Shown in pieces: positions 53,468 to 60,705 of a stretch of DNA of 64,000 nucleotides. This stretch comes from a virus. Both the position numbers and the translations under genes were made by a program. Within the stretch, counting starts at the first letter, position 1; the number at the start of each line of letters is the position of its first letter. The notes beneath the pieces are model-generated. The model was not told the origin of the DNA. It saw nothing but the letters and a program-made list of their open reading frames with translations, and did not search any database. Location: positions 1-64,000 of IMG/VR virus record IMGVR_UViG_3300044815_000115; one strand, 5' to 3'.

Positions 53468-53823
53468 CCGATCAACTCGTCCGGGTGAGCTCGTACGGCC
53501 AGCCGGTCTTCCAGGGTCTCACCGGCCCGCTATGGCGCCATGCATGCGGGCATCTCACCTCCGTGGACCTGCTCGCCGATGGCGACGCCCAGCTTCAGCC
53601 CTGGCAGCGCCCGTGCGAGGGCTGTGGTGTTCGTGACGGCTGGATTCCTTACGGCAACTGTGACGGCTGGCTCCCGCTGCTCACCTACACCGGGCCGCTG
53701 TGTGACCAGTGCCAGGGCAACGGCTGGGTGCCCATTGCAGGAAAAGTGAACAGCGCTCCGTACGGATTCGTGACGGTCACAGAGTGCACAGCGTGCGAGG
53801 CGTCTGGGATGGACACCCGATGA
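53464..53823 (+). CDS. zinc-rich protein with DnaJ-like CxxC repeats, 119 aa
   Basis: ATG at 53464 overlaps the previous stop. The product has CEGCG, CDQCQGNG and CTAC pairs with Gly, reminiscent of the DnaJ zinc-finger CxxCxGxG. Function unknown. Confidence 0.6.
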   Translation: MTDQLVRVSSYGQPVFQGLTGPLWRHACGHLTSVDLLADGDAQLQPWQRPCEGCGVRDGWIPYGNCDGWLPLLTYTGPLCDQCQGNGWVPIAGKVNSAPYGFVTVTECTACEASGMDTR

Positions 53824-54131
53824 CCACCTACGTAACCAAGGTTCAGTCGAACGGCAAGCTGAAGCGCGGCCCGTGCGTGTCGGTCCCGAACCGGGAGTGG
53901 AGCGAGCCGATCCCGGACGAGCTGCTGACCCTGATCGACGCGGCCCAACTCGTGGTCGACGACAACGACCACGCGTACACCGTCTACGACTGGGGGAAGG
54001 CGGTTGGCTTTGCTCGGCTCGACGCCGAGGGTGAGTGGCTTGTCTGGCAGGTCGGCGCAGAAGCCCGGCGGGTGCCGACCCGCGACGGCGCGCTGACGGC
54101 CCTCGTCGCTGAGGCGGTGAGCGTCCGATGA
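53820..54131 (+). CDS. hypothetical protein, 103 aa
   Basis: ATG at 53820 overlaps the previous stop. Alpha/beta product with KVQSNGKLKRGPCVSVPNRE and an acidic centre. Function unknown. Confidence 0.55.
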   Translation: MTTYVTKVQSNGKLKRGPCVSVPNREWSEPIPDELLTLIDAAQLVVDDNDHAYTVYDWGKAVGFARLDAEGEWLVWQVGAEARRVPTRDGALTALVAEAVSVR

Positions 54132-54451
54132 GTGACGACAACGTCATGATGGGAATCTGCGGCTCCGACGGCTTGTGCTCGCTGTGTGCCGCCGAGGACC
54201 GCACCGGCAGCGACGGATGCGGCTCGTACTTCCGGGCCGGCACCGCCCGTCCTGGGCTGTCCATCACCACGATTGAGATCACCCACCCGCAGGGGTTCGG
54301 GGATCACGAATTCGAGTACGACGCGGGCAACGACCTGTTCAAGTGCACGCACTGCGGCGGCTACGAAATCGCGTTGCGCAATCCCGAGACCGGCGAGATC
54401 CCGCAGTGTCCCGGACCTGAGCGCACGAACGGCGGCGTGGACCATGCCTGA
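54128..54451 (+). CDS. hypothetical protein with two Cys sites, 107 aa
   Basis: ATG at 54128 overlaps the previous stop. Cys in GICGSDGLCSLCAAED and KCTHCGGY suggest zinc sites. Overlaps the next gene by eight bases. Confidence 0.6.
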   Translation: MSDDNVMMGICGSDGLCSLCAAEDRTGSDGCGSYFRAGTARPGLSITTIEITHPQGFGDHEFEYDAGNDLFKCTHCGGYEIALRNPETGEIPQCPGPERTNGGVDHA

Positions 54452-54707
54452 CCTGACGATGATCTACATCACCGCCGACCCGCAGGACGGCGCTGCGGAG
54501 CTCCGGTGCACGGACCACCCGGAGTGGTGGGCCGACGCCGACGGCACCGACTTGCCGTCGGCGGTCCGGACCGCGAGGGGCCATTTCCGCGACGAACACC
54601 GGGCGCACGTGACCGACTGCATGTGCAGCGGCACACAGGTGATTGATCAGCGGTGCATCCCGGACGTCGCGGTCACCGTGCCCAACCCGTCGGGCGGTAC
54701 GTCGTGA
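54444..54707 (+). CDS. hypothetical protein, 87 aa
   Basis: ATG at 54444 lies in the end of the previous gene. Product has MIYITADPQDGAAELRCTDH and a CMCSG pair. Coupled to the next gene. Function unknown. Confidence 0.55.
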   Translation: MPDLTMIYITADPQDGAAELRCTDHPEWWADADGTDLPSAVRTARGHFRDEHRAHVTDCMCSGTQVIDQRCIPDVAVTVPNPSGGTS

Positions 54708-55000
54708 TCTTCAGCGAAGCGCATGGGCCGGACTTTGACCTGATCGTCTGCGGCACGCCAGGGCCGAAGTCGGCCCACCGATTCCCGGACAAGTACGTCA
54801 GCTGCGAGCACGGCCCGGAGGGCGCGGACGATGGCACTACCGACTCCGATCCGTTCCGATGCGTCTGCCCGGTCGATCCGTACGCGGGCCGCGTCACCCG
54901 GGCCGCCGCCGATTGCCCGGCACACCAGGCCCGATACGCCGCTCAGCAGTTCGCGAGCGATAACGCTTCCTCGCAGGCCGAGGGTGGTGGAGACCGGTGA
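54704..55000 (+). CDS. hypothetical Cys-containing protein, 98 aa
   Basis: GTG at 54704 overlaps the previous stop. Beta start (FSEAHGPDFDLIVCG) and a FRCVCPVDPY centre. Helical end. Function unknown. Confidence 0.55.
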   Translation: MIFSEAHGPDFDLIVCGTPGPKSAHRFPDKYVSCEHGPEGADDGTTDSDPFRCVCPVDPYAGRVTRAAADCPAHQARYAAQQFASDNASSQAEGGGDR

Positions 55001-55344
55001 TCCACGACGAATCGTCGCCGGACGGCGCCCTCGACGCCCTGCTCGACGCGCCCATCCGGTTCTGGCAGTGCCCCGTTGAAGGCCATCGCTACCGGACCGA
55101 CCGCGACGGCTTTCCCCTCGCAACCGTCGAATGGGACGGCGGCGTCGCAGGCTGCCTCTTCCGCGGCTGCGGACGCATCTCAACCGACCCCGTCCCCCGC
55201 GGCGAATGCTGGTGCGACGGCGATACCCCCGACGGCGAGGAATGCGCAGGCGAATGCTGCGGGATCGGGCAGTGCTCGTGCACCCCGGACCAGGCAGCGA
55301 CCGACGCCGGCTCAGGCCTCTCCGGCGGTGACAGCGATGCCTGA
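54997..55344 (+). CDS. Cys-rich protein, 115 aa
   Basis: GTG at 54997 overlaps the previous stop. About ten Cys, with CPVEGHRY, CLFRGCGR and the cluster CWCDG...CAGECCGIGQCSC. Likely multi-zinc. Overlaps the MazG gene. Confidence 0.6.
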   Translation: MIHDESSPDGALDALLDAPIRFWQCPVEGHRYRTDRDGFPLATVEWDGGVAGCLFRGCGRISTDPVPRGECWCDGDTPDGEECAGECCGIGQCSCTPDQAATDAGSGLSGGDSDA

Positions 55345-55666
55345 GCCCATGGACATCCGCGCCGTTCAGGCCGCGCTGTGGAAGAACAAGGTCGCGAAGG
55401 GTTTCAACCTGACCGACGTGCCACTCGAGTTCTGCCTTCTGCAGGGTGAGGTCGCCGAGGCGTTCGTTGCGTGGCGCAAGAGCCTGCCGGACCTTGACGA
55501 GGAGTTGGCCGACGTCGTCCTGTACGTGGCCGCGCTCGCCGAGATGACCGACATCGACCTTCAGGACGCCGTGGAGCGGAAGTTGGCGAAGAACGCCGGG
55601 CGCACGTATGTCACCGGGGCGAACGGCTACATGGTGCGCGTTGGCTCGGGCGGTGAAGGCCGGTGA
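55337..55666 (+). CDS. MazG-like nucleotide pyrophosphohydrolase
   Basis: The 109-residue product has the MazG metal motif: Glu38-x-x-Glu41 in LQGEVAEAFVAW and Glu56-x-x-Asp59 in EELADVVLYVAAL. MazG-type enzymes hydrolyse NTPs or dNTPs to monophosphates and pyrophosphate; phage versions alter nucleotide pools or alarmone levels. ATG at 55337 lies in the end of the previous gene. Good start choice; a second ATG at 55349 is possible. Confidence 0.8.
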   Translation: MPEPMDIRAVQAALWKNKVAKGFNLTDVPLEFCLLQGEVAEAFVAWRKSLPDLDEELADVVLYVAALAEMTDIDLQDAVERKLAKNAGRTYVTGANGYMVRVGSGGEGR

Positions 55667-55932
55667 CCTGCCTGCGCATCAAGGGTCCGGGGGGAACCCC
55701 CATCATGCTCTGCTCCGAGATCGAGAAGACGCATCCCGACCCGGACTGCCCGAACGCGGACCAGCACACACCCCACCCGGCGGGTTACATCCAGCACTCG
55801 GACTGGGCCGAATCGATGCTCACGACCCACCGCCAGCAGCGATGCGAGGGCTGCGGGAACTGGAACATCTGGACGCCCAAGGGCCACTCCGGCGCCAATA
55901 CCGGTTCAAGCCCCTCTGGCGGCCCCTCATGA
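55663..55932 (+). CDS. hypothetical protein with Cys/His site, 89 aa
   Basis: GTG at 55663 overlaps the MazG stop. Contains DCPNADQHTPHPAGYIQH and CEGCGNWNIW, a zinc-like site. Function unknown. Confidence 0.55.
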   Translation: MTCLRIKGPGGTPIMLCSEIEKTHPDPDCPNADQHTPHPAGYIQHSDWAESMLTTHRQQRCEGCGNWNIWTPKGHSGANTGSSPSGGPS

Positions 55933-55954
55933 CCGCCGCCGAGAAGGAGATGCC

Positions 55955-56140
55955 GTGAGCGTCTACATCGAGGTCGAGCTCCGCTGCGACGGCGTCGAAG
56001 GCGACCCGTTCGGTTGCACCGCGCAGGTCTTCGCGGGCACCGGCACTCGGGCACGCGCGGACGCCCGCTCGGCTGGCTGGAAAGTTAACGCGCCTGGCGG
56101 CAAGGACTACTGCCCTGACCACCGCGGGGACGCCCGATGA
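55955..56140 (+). CDS. small protein, 61 aa
   Basis: GTG at 55955 follows GAAGGAGATGCC. Beta-rich (VEVDELRCDG-like) with a C-terminal CPDHRGDA site. Coupled to the DUF4326 gene. Confidence 0.55.
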   Translation: MSVYIEVELRCDGVEGDPFGCTAQVFAGTGTRARADARSAGWKVNAPGGKDYCPDHRGDAR

Positions 56141-56709
56141 CCGCCACCGAACCGCTGCACACCATCCACGGCGTCGACCTGTACGACGACGGCCTCGGCG
56201 GGCTGAAGGCGTACCGCGGGCACCAGTTCGTCGGGGCCGCCTTCCCGAGCGTCGTCCCTGAGCCGGCCGGTTCCTGGTTCGGCCGCCGTCGGGGTGAGAC
56301 GGCCCGACGTTTCGGCACCCGGCATGCGGCACTCGCCTACCTGGTGGGTCCACGCCGTGTCCGGGTCCTCGGCGACCTGTACCACGGCCGGATCCCTGAC
56401 GGTGCCGTCTACGTCGGCCGTGCCGCCCCAGGTCTGCCACCAAGCCCGTACGCCAACCCGCACAAGGTCGGGAAGCCGTGCCGTCTGTGCCGTGTCGAGC
56501 ATGACCGGGTGGGCGCGGTGGACGCGTACCGCCGGGCACTCATGCAGCAACCCGAGTTGCTCGCCGCCGCACACCGGGACCTGGCAGGGCGTGACCTGGC
56601 CTGCTGGTGCCGACTCGACGAAGGACCGTGCCACGCCGACGCACTGCTTGCCCTGGTCAACCCCGACGTTCATGCACCCGAGCACGACATGACCAAGGGG
56701 ACGCGATGA
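56137..56709 (+). CDS. DUF4326-domain protein
   Basis: The 190-residue product has an N-terminal beta segment and a DUF4326 domain with VYVGRAAPGLPPSPYANPHK and LACWCRLDEGPCHADALLAL. DUF4326 is common in phages; the function is unknown to me. ATG at 56137 overlaps the previous stop. Confidence 0.75.
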   Translation: MTATEPLHTIHGVDLYDDGLGGLKAYRGHQFVGAAFPSVVPEPAGSWFGRRRGETARRFGTRHAALAYLVGPRRVRVLGDLYHGRIPDGAVYVGRAAPGLPPSPYANPHKVGKPCRLCRVEHDRVGAVDAYRRALMQQPELLAAAHRDLAGRDLACWCRLDEGPCHADALLALVNPDVHAPEHDMTKGTR

Positions 56710-57041
56710 GCGAGCCGACCGTCGAGAGTTTGCAGGCGGAGATCGCCGAACTACGTGCTGAGCATGAGCGCGACGACATCAAGATTAACCGCTACTTCGA
56801 CCGGCTCACCCAACGGCGCGGCGCGGTCGAGGCGGAGCTCCGCGAGGCGACCGGCGAGATCACCGAACTGCGGGTCCAACTCGACTCGGCGCGGCGCCGT
56901 GTGCAGGAACTCGCCGACATGACGAATGCCTATTCGGACGACCTGGAGTCGGAACGGGCCCGGTCCGCGCAGCTTGTCCGGGTGATCGAGGAGCTGGGTC
57001 GGAAGCTGCTGTCCGCCGACTTGACTGAGGAGAAGCGATGA
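56706..57041 (+). CDS. coiled-coil protein, 111 aa
   Basis: ATG at 56706 overlaps the previous stop. Almost all heptad-rich (LQAEIAELRAEHERDDI, ELREATGEITELRVQL). Probably dimeric. Function unknown. Confidence 0.6.
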   Translation: MSEPTVESLQAEIAELRAEHERDDIKINRYFDRLTQRRGAVEAELREATGEITELRVQLDSARRRVQELADMTNAYSDDLESERARSAQLVRVIEELGRKLLSADLTEEKR

Positions 57042-57229
57042 GCGACATGTGGATCGAGTTGGCCAAGCGAATCACTGCCTCTGAGCGTGCCTACCGGAAC
57101 CTGGCCGAACAGGACTGGCGAGACGGCGACGTCATTCGGGCGGTCCGCTATCGGGGCATGGCTGAAGGGCTGGCGATGGCCTGTGAGCACCAACGCAACC
57201 TGGCAGCCGAGTCGAGGGGAGAGCAGTGA
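57038..57229 (+). CDS. small helical protein, 63 aa
   Basis: ATG at 57038 overlaps the previous stop. Helical, with ERAYRNLAEQDWRDGDVIRA. Coupled to the next gene. Function unknown. Confidence 0.55.
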   Translation: MSDMWIELAKRITASERAYRNLAEQDWRDGDVIRAVRYRGMAEGLAMACEHQRNLAAESRGEQ

Positions 57230-57462
57230 GCGACCCGATGGCGACCTTCGTGGTCGAGTACCCCTGCGACCGGCGGTGTCAGGTCGAACTGGACCTGTCC
57301 GACATTCACCTGCGGTTCACCCACGGGCAGATGCTGCGGACAGCCGAGGACGCGCACCTGGAGGCGCATGAGGCGGATGCGGTCAAGGTGTTCAGCCCGC
57401 GGCCTGAAGTGGTCGTGCGGGCCGGCGTGCTGGACTCCGTCTTGACGGGCGGTCCGCGATGA
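57226..57462 (+). CDS. small hypothetical protein, 78 aa
   Basis: GTG at 57226 overlaps the previous stop. Starts MATFVVEYPCDRRCQVELDL (after the initial residues) with a CxxxC pair. Function unknown. Confidence 0.55.
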   Translation: MSDPMATFVVEYPCDRRCQVELDLSDIHLRFTHGQMLRTAEDAHLEAHEADAVKVFSPRPEVVVRAGVLDSVLTGGPR

Positions 57463-57647
57463 ACCCGGCGCCCACGTCCGCCGGTTTCGTGCTGGTCCTG
57501 AAGTACTTCGACGGCAGCGGGATCCTCGGCATCTGGGGGCCGTACGCGACCGAGCAGGACGCGGAGGCCGGCAAGGAAGCGCTGCGGAAGTGGCCGATCG
57601 AAGAGGCTGACTGGTCGATCGAGCCGCTATTCACGCCGCTCGCCTGA
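57459..57647 (+). CDS. small hypothetical protein, 62 aa
   Basis: ATG at 57459 overlaps the previous stop. Alpha/beta product with LVLKYFDGSGILGIWGPYAT. Last gene of this unit before the terminator at 57693-57731. Confidence 0.55.
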   Translation: MNPAPTSAGFVLVLKYFDGSGILGIWGPYATEQDAEAGKEALRKWPIEEADWSIEPLFTPLA

Positions 57648-57692
57648 CGCACCTTGCACCGTCCCGCACCGCCTACATCCACAGCGAGGAGA

Positions 57693-57731
57693 AGCCCGTG
57701 ACTGTCGACGAGAGCCGAGGGGTCACGGGCT
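57693..57731. terminator. bidirectional hairpin
   Basis: AGCCCGTGAC and GTCACGGGCT pair perfectly over ten bases. It lies between the convergent ends of 57459-57647 (+) and 57740-57931 (-). Confidence 0.65.
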
Positions 57732-57739
57732 GCTTCGGG

Positions 57740-57931
57740 TCAGTCCTTGCGGGGTGGGCGCTCGGGGAGCTTGGCGCCGGGCTCCCGGAGGTACCAGGCG
57801 ACGAGGGCGCGGATGACCTCCGAGCGACCGCGGTCGCCGACGAGTAGGCCTAGCCGATCCCAGAGATCACCAGAAAGCGCGATCTGGCGGCGGGGTGTGA
57901 TCCGCCGCTTGTTCGGGTTCTCCTCGGCCAT
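57740..57931 (-). CDS. ribbon-helix-helix regulator, 63 aa
   Basis: The product has RRQIALSGDLWDRLGLLVGD and RSEVIRALVAWYL, the RHH (CopG/Arc) pattern, after a basic N-terminus. It starts leaderless: TACCTT (57938-57943, minus strand) is six bases before ATG. The three operators at 57947-58030 include one in its promoter spacer, so it probably autoregulates. Confidence 0.75.
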   Translation of the reverse strand: MAEENPNKRRITPRRQIALSGDLWDRLGLLVGDRGRSEVIRALVAWYLREPGAKLPERPPRKD

Positions 57932-57946
57932 CCCCTAAAGGTACGG

Positions 57947-58030
57947 CGTGTCGGTACACGATTCGCCGCACTCTGTCTTGCGTGTACGTACACGAAGCGG
58001 TAGCCTCAGGATTGCTCGTGTAGGTACACA
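57947..58030. promoter_or_regulatory. divergent promoter region with three 14-bp operators
   Basis: CGTGTCGGTACACG (57947-57960), perfect palindrome CGTGTACGTACACG (57981-57994) and CGTGTAGGTACACA (58017-58030) are spaced 34 and 36 bp apart. The rightward -35 (TTGCGT, 57978-57983) and -10 (TAGCCT, 58001-58006) are 17 bp apart, and the middle operator overlaps the -35. Confidence 0.7.
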
Positions 58031-58067
58031 GATCCTGCGTTTCACCAGCCTAGAAGGGATCCAGCAC

Positions 58068-58256
58068 ATGCCCCACAAGACGCTCTACGTGTCACCAAAA
58101 GACGAGTCGCTCTGGGCAGCAGCACAGCGTGTCGCAGACAAGGCAGGGACCAGCGTTTCCCAGATCGTGACGCAGGCACTGAAGAACGACCTGCCACGTG
58201 TCGTTGCGGAACTTGATCAGCCCAAAACTGACGAGTGGGCTGATCTGGCCGCATGA
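58068..58256 (+). CDS. RHH-like small protein, 62 aa
   Basis: ATG at 58068 follows AAGGGATCC. The product has KTLYVSPKDESLWAAAQRVA and TSVSQIVTQALKNDLPRVVA, an RHH-like layout. It is divergent from the other RHH gene, so one or both may bind the three operators. Coupled to the endonuclease gene. Confidence 0.65.
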   Translation: MPHKTLYVSPKDESLWAAAQRVADKAGTSVSQIVTQALKNDLPRVVAELDQPKTDEWADLAA

Positions 58257-58864
58257 CCGCCCCGTCGATTCTCTTTCCGAAATACATCGAGCCGTTCGCC
58301 GAGCCACGCTGGTGGAAGCGCGACATTGCATCTCCGTTGCCGAACGGACCCGTGCCGCCAGGACTTCACGTGCGCTGCGCGACCCACGTGAAGTACGCGC
58401 TGAGTTGCCGTCAGTTCGATCGGTTGCTCGCCCGCTCGGGCGGATGTTGCGAGGCGTGTGGGATGCCGGCCGCCGAGAACCGGTTCGGCACCCTATGCAT
58501 CGACCATGAGCACGACCTCGGCGATTGGGCCGTTCGCGGACTTCTCTGCACTCCATGCAACGCGGCGCTACACCCTGGCGCTGCTACCCAGCCAAGATTC
58601 CGAGCGTATGTCCGGCGCTCGTTCTACCTGACGCTTCTCGCCGAGGCGGCCGTCACGGAGCTCAAGCCAGACGAACCTCCGCTGGGCACCGTCATGCTTG
58701 ATCAGGGTGGACGCCCCTGGCGCCATGAGCCGGATTGCCTTCCCGGTTTGCGCTGGTATCCACGCCACCGCCACTACCCGCAGTCGCCCCGGAGCTGGGG
58801 CTGGCTTCTTAAGCGCGTCGGGCCGCTCTACCTCCGTCCGCATATCACCGTCGACGCGGCCTGA
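58253..58864 (+). CDS. recombination endonuclease VII-like protein
   Basis: The 203-residue product has CCEACGMPAAENRFGTLCID (Cys66, Cys69), HEHDLGDWAVRGLLCTPCNA (catalytic His/Asp and Asn103; Cys99, Cys102), the endonuclease VII signature. Endo VII cleaves branched DNA in phage recombination and packaging. ATG at 58253 overlaps the RHH gene stop. Confidence 0.85.
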   Translation: MTAPSILFPKYIEPFAEPRWWKRDIASPLPNGPVPPGLHVRCATHVKYALSCRQFDRLLARSGGCCEACGMPAAENRFGTLCIDHEHDLGDWAVRGLLCTPCNAALHPGAATQPRFRAYVRRSFYLTLLAEAAVTELKPDEPPLGTVMLDQGGRPWRHEPDCLPGLRWYPRHRHYPQSPRSWGWLLKRVGPLYLRPHITVDAA

Positions 58865-58898
58865 TCAACCCCCACGACATGGAGCAGGAGGCTTCCGC

Positions 58899-59111
58899 AT
58901 GCCAAGGAAAGACGGCCGGCCGGATCTGACGTACCGCGCGCCGATTCTGAGCGTCGATCTGGGCCCGTTCGGCTGGGAGATCTGGCCGTGCCACGAGTGC
59001 CTGCCCTGGCATGTGGAGTTCGTCCTCGACGACGGAAACTACTACGCCCGCGAGTGGCACGCGGCCGAGTGCCCGGTCCTAGTCGAACTTCTCAACCAGG
59101 GCCAGGCCTGA
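58899..59111 (+). CDS. small hypothetical protein, 70 aa
   Basis: ATG at 58899 follows AGGAGGCTTCCGC. The product has GPFGWEIWPCHECLPWHVEF, with a CxxC. Overlaps the initiator gene start (TGATG). Confidence 0.6.
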   Translation: MPRKDGRPDLTYRAPILSVDLGPFGWEIWPCHECLPWHVEFVLDDGNYYAREWHAAECPVLVELLNQGQA

Positions 59112-60262
59112 TGTCCCGCAACTACGCCCAGTTCACCACCGCCATCTGGCGCCCGGGTGACGACTTCGGCAACCTCACCCGCAACGGCCAATGGGTTTAC
59201 TTCATGCTGTCCACCCAGCCTGATATCAGCGCGGCCGGCACCTTGTCGCTCAACGTCCGGCGCTGGTCCGGCCGGTGCGCAGACGGGTCAAAGCAGGACG
59301 TGATCGACGGCCTCCAGGAGTTGAGCACCCATCGGTTCGTCTTCTACGACTACGACACCGAGGAGGTACTGCTGCGGGGCTTCATCAAGGCTGATGGCGG
59401 CTACGGCAACCGCAAGCGGAAGCCAGTGATCGAGCGCGCTGTCCGGGATGTGGAGTCGCCAACGCTGCGGAAGGTGCTCGCGGAGGAGCTGGCGAAGGTC
59501 GGCCTACCGGCGGAATGGGCATCGGATAGCCCATCGGACGTTCATCGCATGGCCTATCCGCTTGACGGTGACGAACCGCCGGAGGCAACGGGACGGGGGC
59601 AATCAGATTCAACGTTTCCGCAGGTCGATAGCCTATCCGATACCCTATCGGGTACGGCATCCGATAGCACATGCCGTTCTGACGGGGTTGTGGTTACTCA
59701 AGCTCTAGTAGTAGATCCCCAACCCTCAACCCGCAATCCTCAACCCGTTCCGCCCCCGGCGGACAGCGCTTCCGCGCCGTCGGAGCAAGTGGCGTTCGAG
59801 GGGATGCCCGAGGTGCCTGTCGTCGCAGAGACCGAGGAGCAGACCAGCTGGCGGCTGGCGCGGGCCTGGGAGAAACGACGACAGGACGCCCGGAAGCCGA
59901 TCATCGCTCGCGGCAGCAAGAAGAAGCCCGACCAAGTCCTCATGCCGTTGAAGAACCTCATCCGCGGTGCCCTGATTGCGAAGTACACCGAGGGCGAGGT
60001 GAACGCAGCCCTTGAGGCGTGCAACGAGGGGATTCCGACGGGCAACAGGTTCGACAAGGTCATTGCGGATCTCCGAGATGCCGCTGCGGCAGAAGACCCA
60101 AACAACCAAGGGCGCGCCGGTTCATCGCTCGCCCGCAGGCCGATGCCGGACCAAGTACGTCGTTCAACATCAGCGCTGCGCGCCGAGCAGGCGCTCTCTG
60201 TCGCTGACGAACTTGATCGTGAATACGGACACGGGCTCTATGCCCAGGAAGGAACCCAATGA
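59111..60262 (+). CDS. second replication initiator with internal repeats, upstream of DnaB
   Basis: The 383-residue product has a winged-helix-like N-terminal part (NLTRNGQWVYFMLSTQPDIS, SAAGTLSLNVRRWSG, about 1-100), a low-complexity middle (about 135-250) encoded by a cluster of GATAG-type repeats, a helical domain and a C-terminal tail with STSALRAEQALSVADELD. It also has NNQGR before the tail. The tail matches the initiator at 23486-24574 (SVSVLRAEQALAVAAELD, also preceded by NNQGR). The next two genes are a likely loader and DnaB. A lambda O/P-DnaB-like initiation set is the best reading. Confidence 0.75.
   Translation: MSRNYAQFTTAIWRPGDDFGNLTRNGQWVYFMLSTQPDISAAGTLSLNVRRWSGRCADGSKQDVIDGLQELSTHRFVFYDYDTEEVLLRGFIKADGGYGNRKRKPVIERAVRDVESPTLRKVLAEELAKVGLPAEWASDSPSDVHRMAYPLDGDEPPEATGRGQSDSTFPQVDSLSDTLSGTASDSTCRSDGVVVTQALVVDPQPSTRNPQPVPPPADSASAPSEQVAFEGMPEVPVVAETEEQTSWRLARAWEKRRQDARKPIIARGSKKKPDQVLMPLKNLIRGALIAKYTEGEVNAALEACNEGIPTGNRFDKVIADLRDAAAAEDPNNQGRAGSSLARRPMPDQVRRSTSALRAEQALSVADELDREYGHGLYAQEGTQ
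59519..59668. repeat. cluster of GATAG-core repeats inside initiator gene
   Basis: Copies in both orientations: GCATCGGATAGC (59519-59530), reverse GCGGATAGGCC (59551-59561), TCGATAGCC (59625-59633), reverse GGTATCGGATAGGC (59631-59644), reverse CCCGATAGGG (59643-59652) and GCATCCGATAGC (59657-59668). An AT-richer stretch and a 10-bp tandem repeat CCTCAACCCG follow (about 59,724-59,748). This parallels the iteron/AT layout at 23.8 kb. Confidence 0.65.
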
Positions 60263-60705
60263 CACCCGGAGAGGCGGCCAGGCTGCTCGCGGCCTGCGCC
60301 ATGTACGACTTCCGAACGGTCGAGAAGGCCGACGGGATCGCATGGCATCACGTGATCGGCGATCTCGACTTCGACGATGCGATGGAGTCGGTGCGCCAGC
60401 ACTACCAGAACTCGACGGACCGCATGATGCCCGCCCACGTCCGCCAGGGCGTGAAGGCGATCCGGGCCGAACGGCGTCGACAGGAACCGTCGGAGGCGAC
60501 TGCGCTGCCGTCACCGTTCGAGCAGGACATGAACCGGCAGGTCCGTATGGAGGCTGGCGCGGCCAGTGTCCGGGAGGTGCTGGCAAGGATCACCTCCCAC
60601 CTGGACCAGAAGTCCCCGGCGCCGGTGTCGGCGATGGAGCAGCTGCGGGCGATCACTCCAGGACCGGACTGGGCCGGCGACGAGCAGGACGGGGATCAGC
60701 GATGA
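60259..60705 (+). CDS. putative helicase loader, 148 aa
   Basis: ATG at 60259 overlaps the initiator stop. The N-terminal 75 residues have MTPGEAARLLAACAMYDFRT, VIGDLDFDDAMESVRQHYQN and PAHVRQGVKAIRAERRR, the layout of G39P/DnaI-type loader N-termini. A helical C-terminus follows. Being between initiator and DnaB fits a lambda P-like loader role. No AAA+ domain is present. Confidence 0.65.
   Translation: MTPGEAARLLAACAMYDFRTVEKADGIAWHHVIGDLDFDDAMESVRQHYQNSTDRMMPAHVRQGVKAIRAERRRQEPSEATALPSPFEQDMNRQVRMEAGAASVREVLARITSHLDQKSPAPVSAMEQLRAITPGPDWAGDEQDGDQR

Noticed and set aside
60012-60701. Upstream extension of dnaB of about 230 residues in the same frame
   Set aside because: It overlaps the initiator and loader genes, has no ribosome site, and the DnaB family starts at the ATG at 60702, which overlaps the loader stop.
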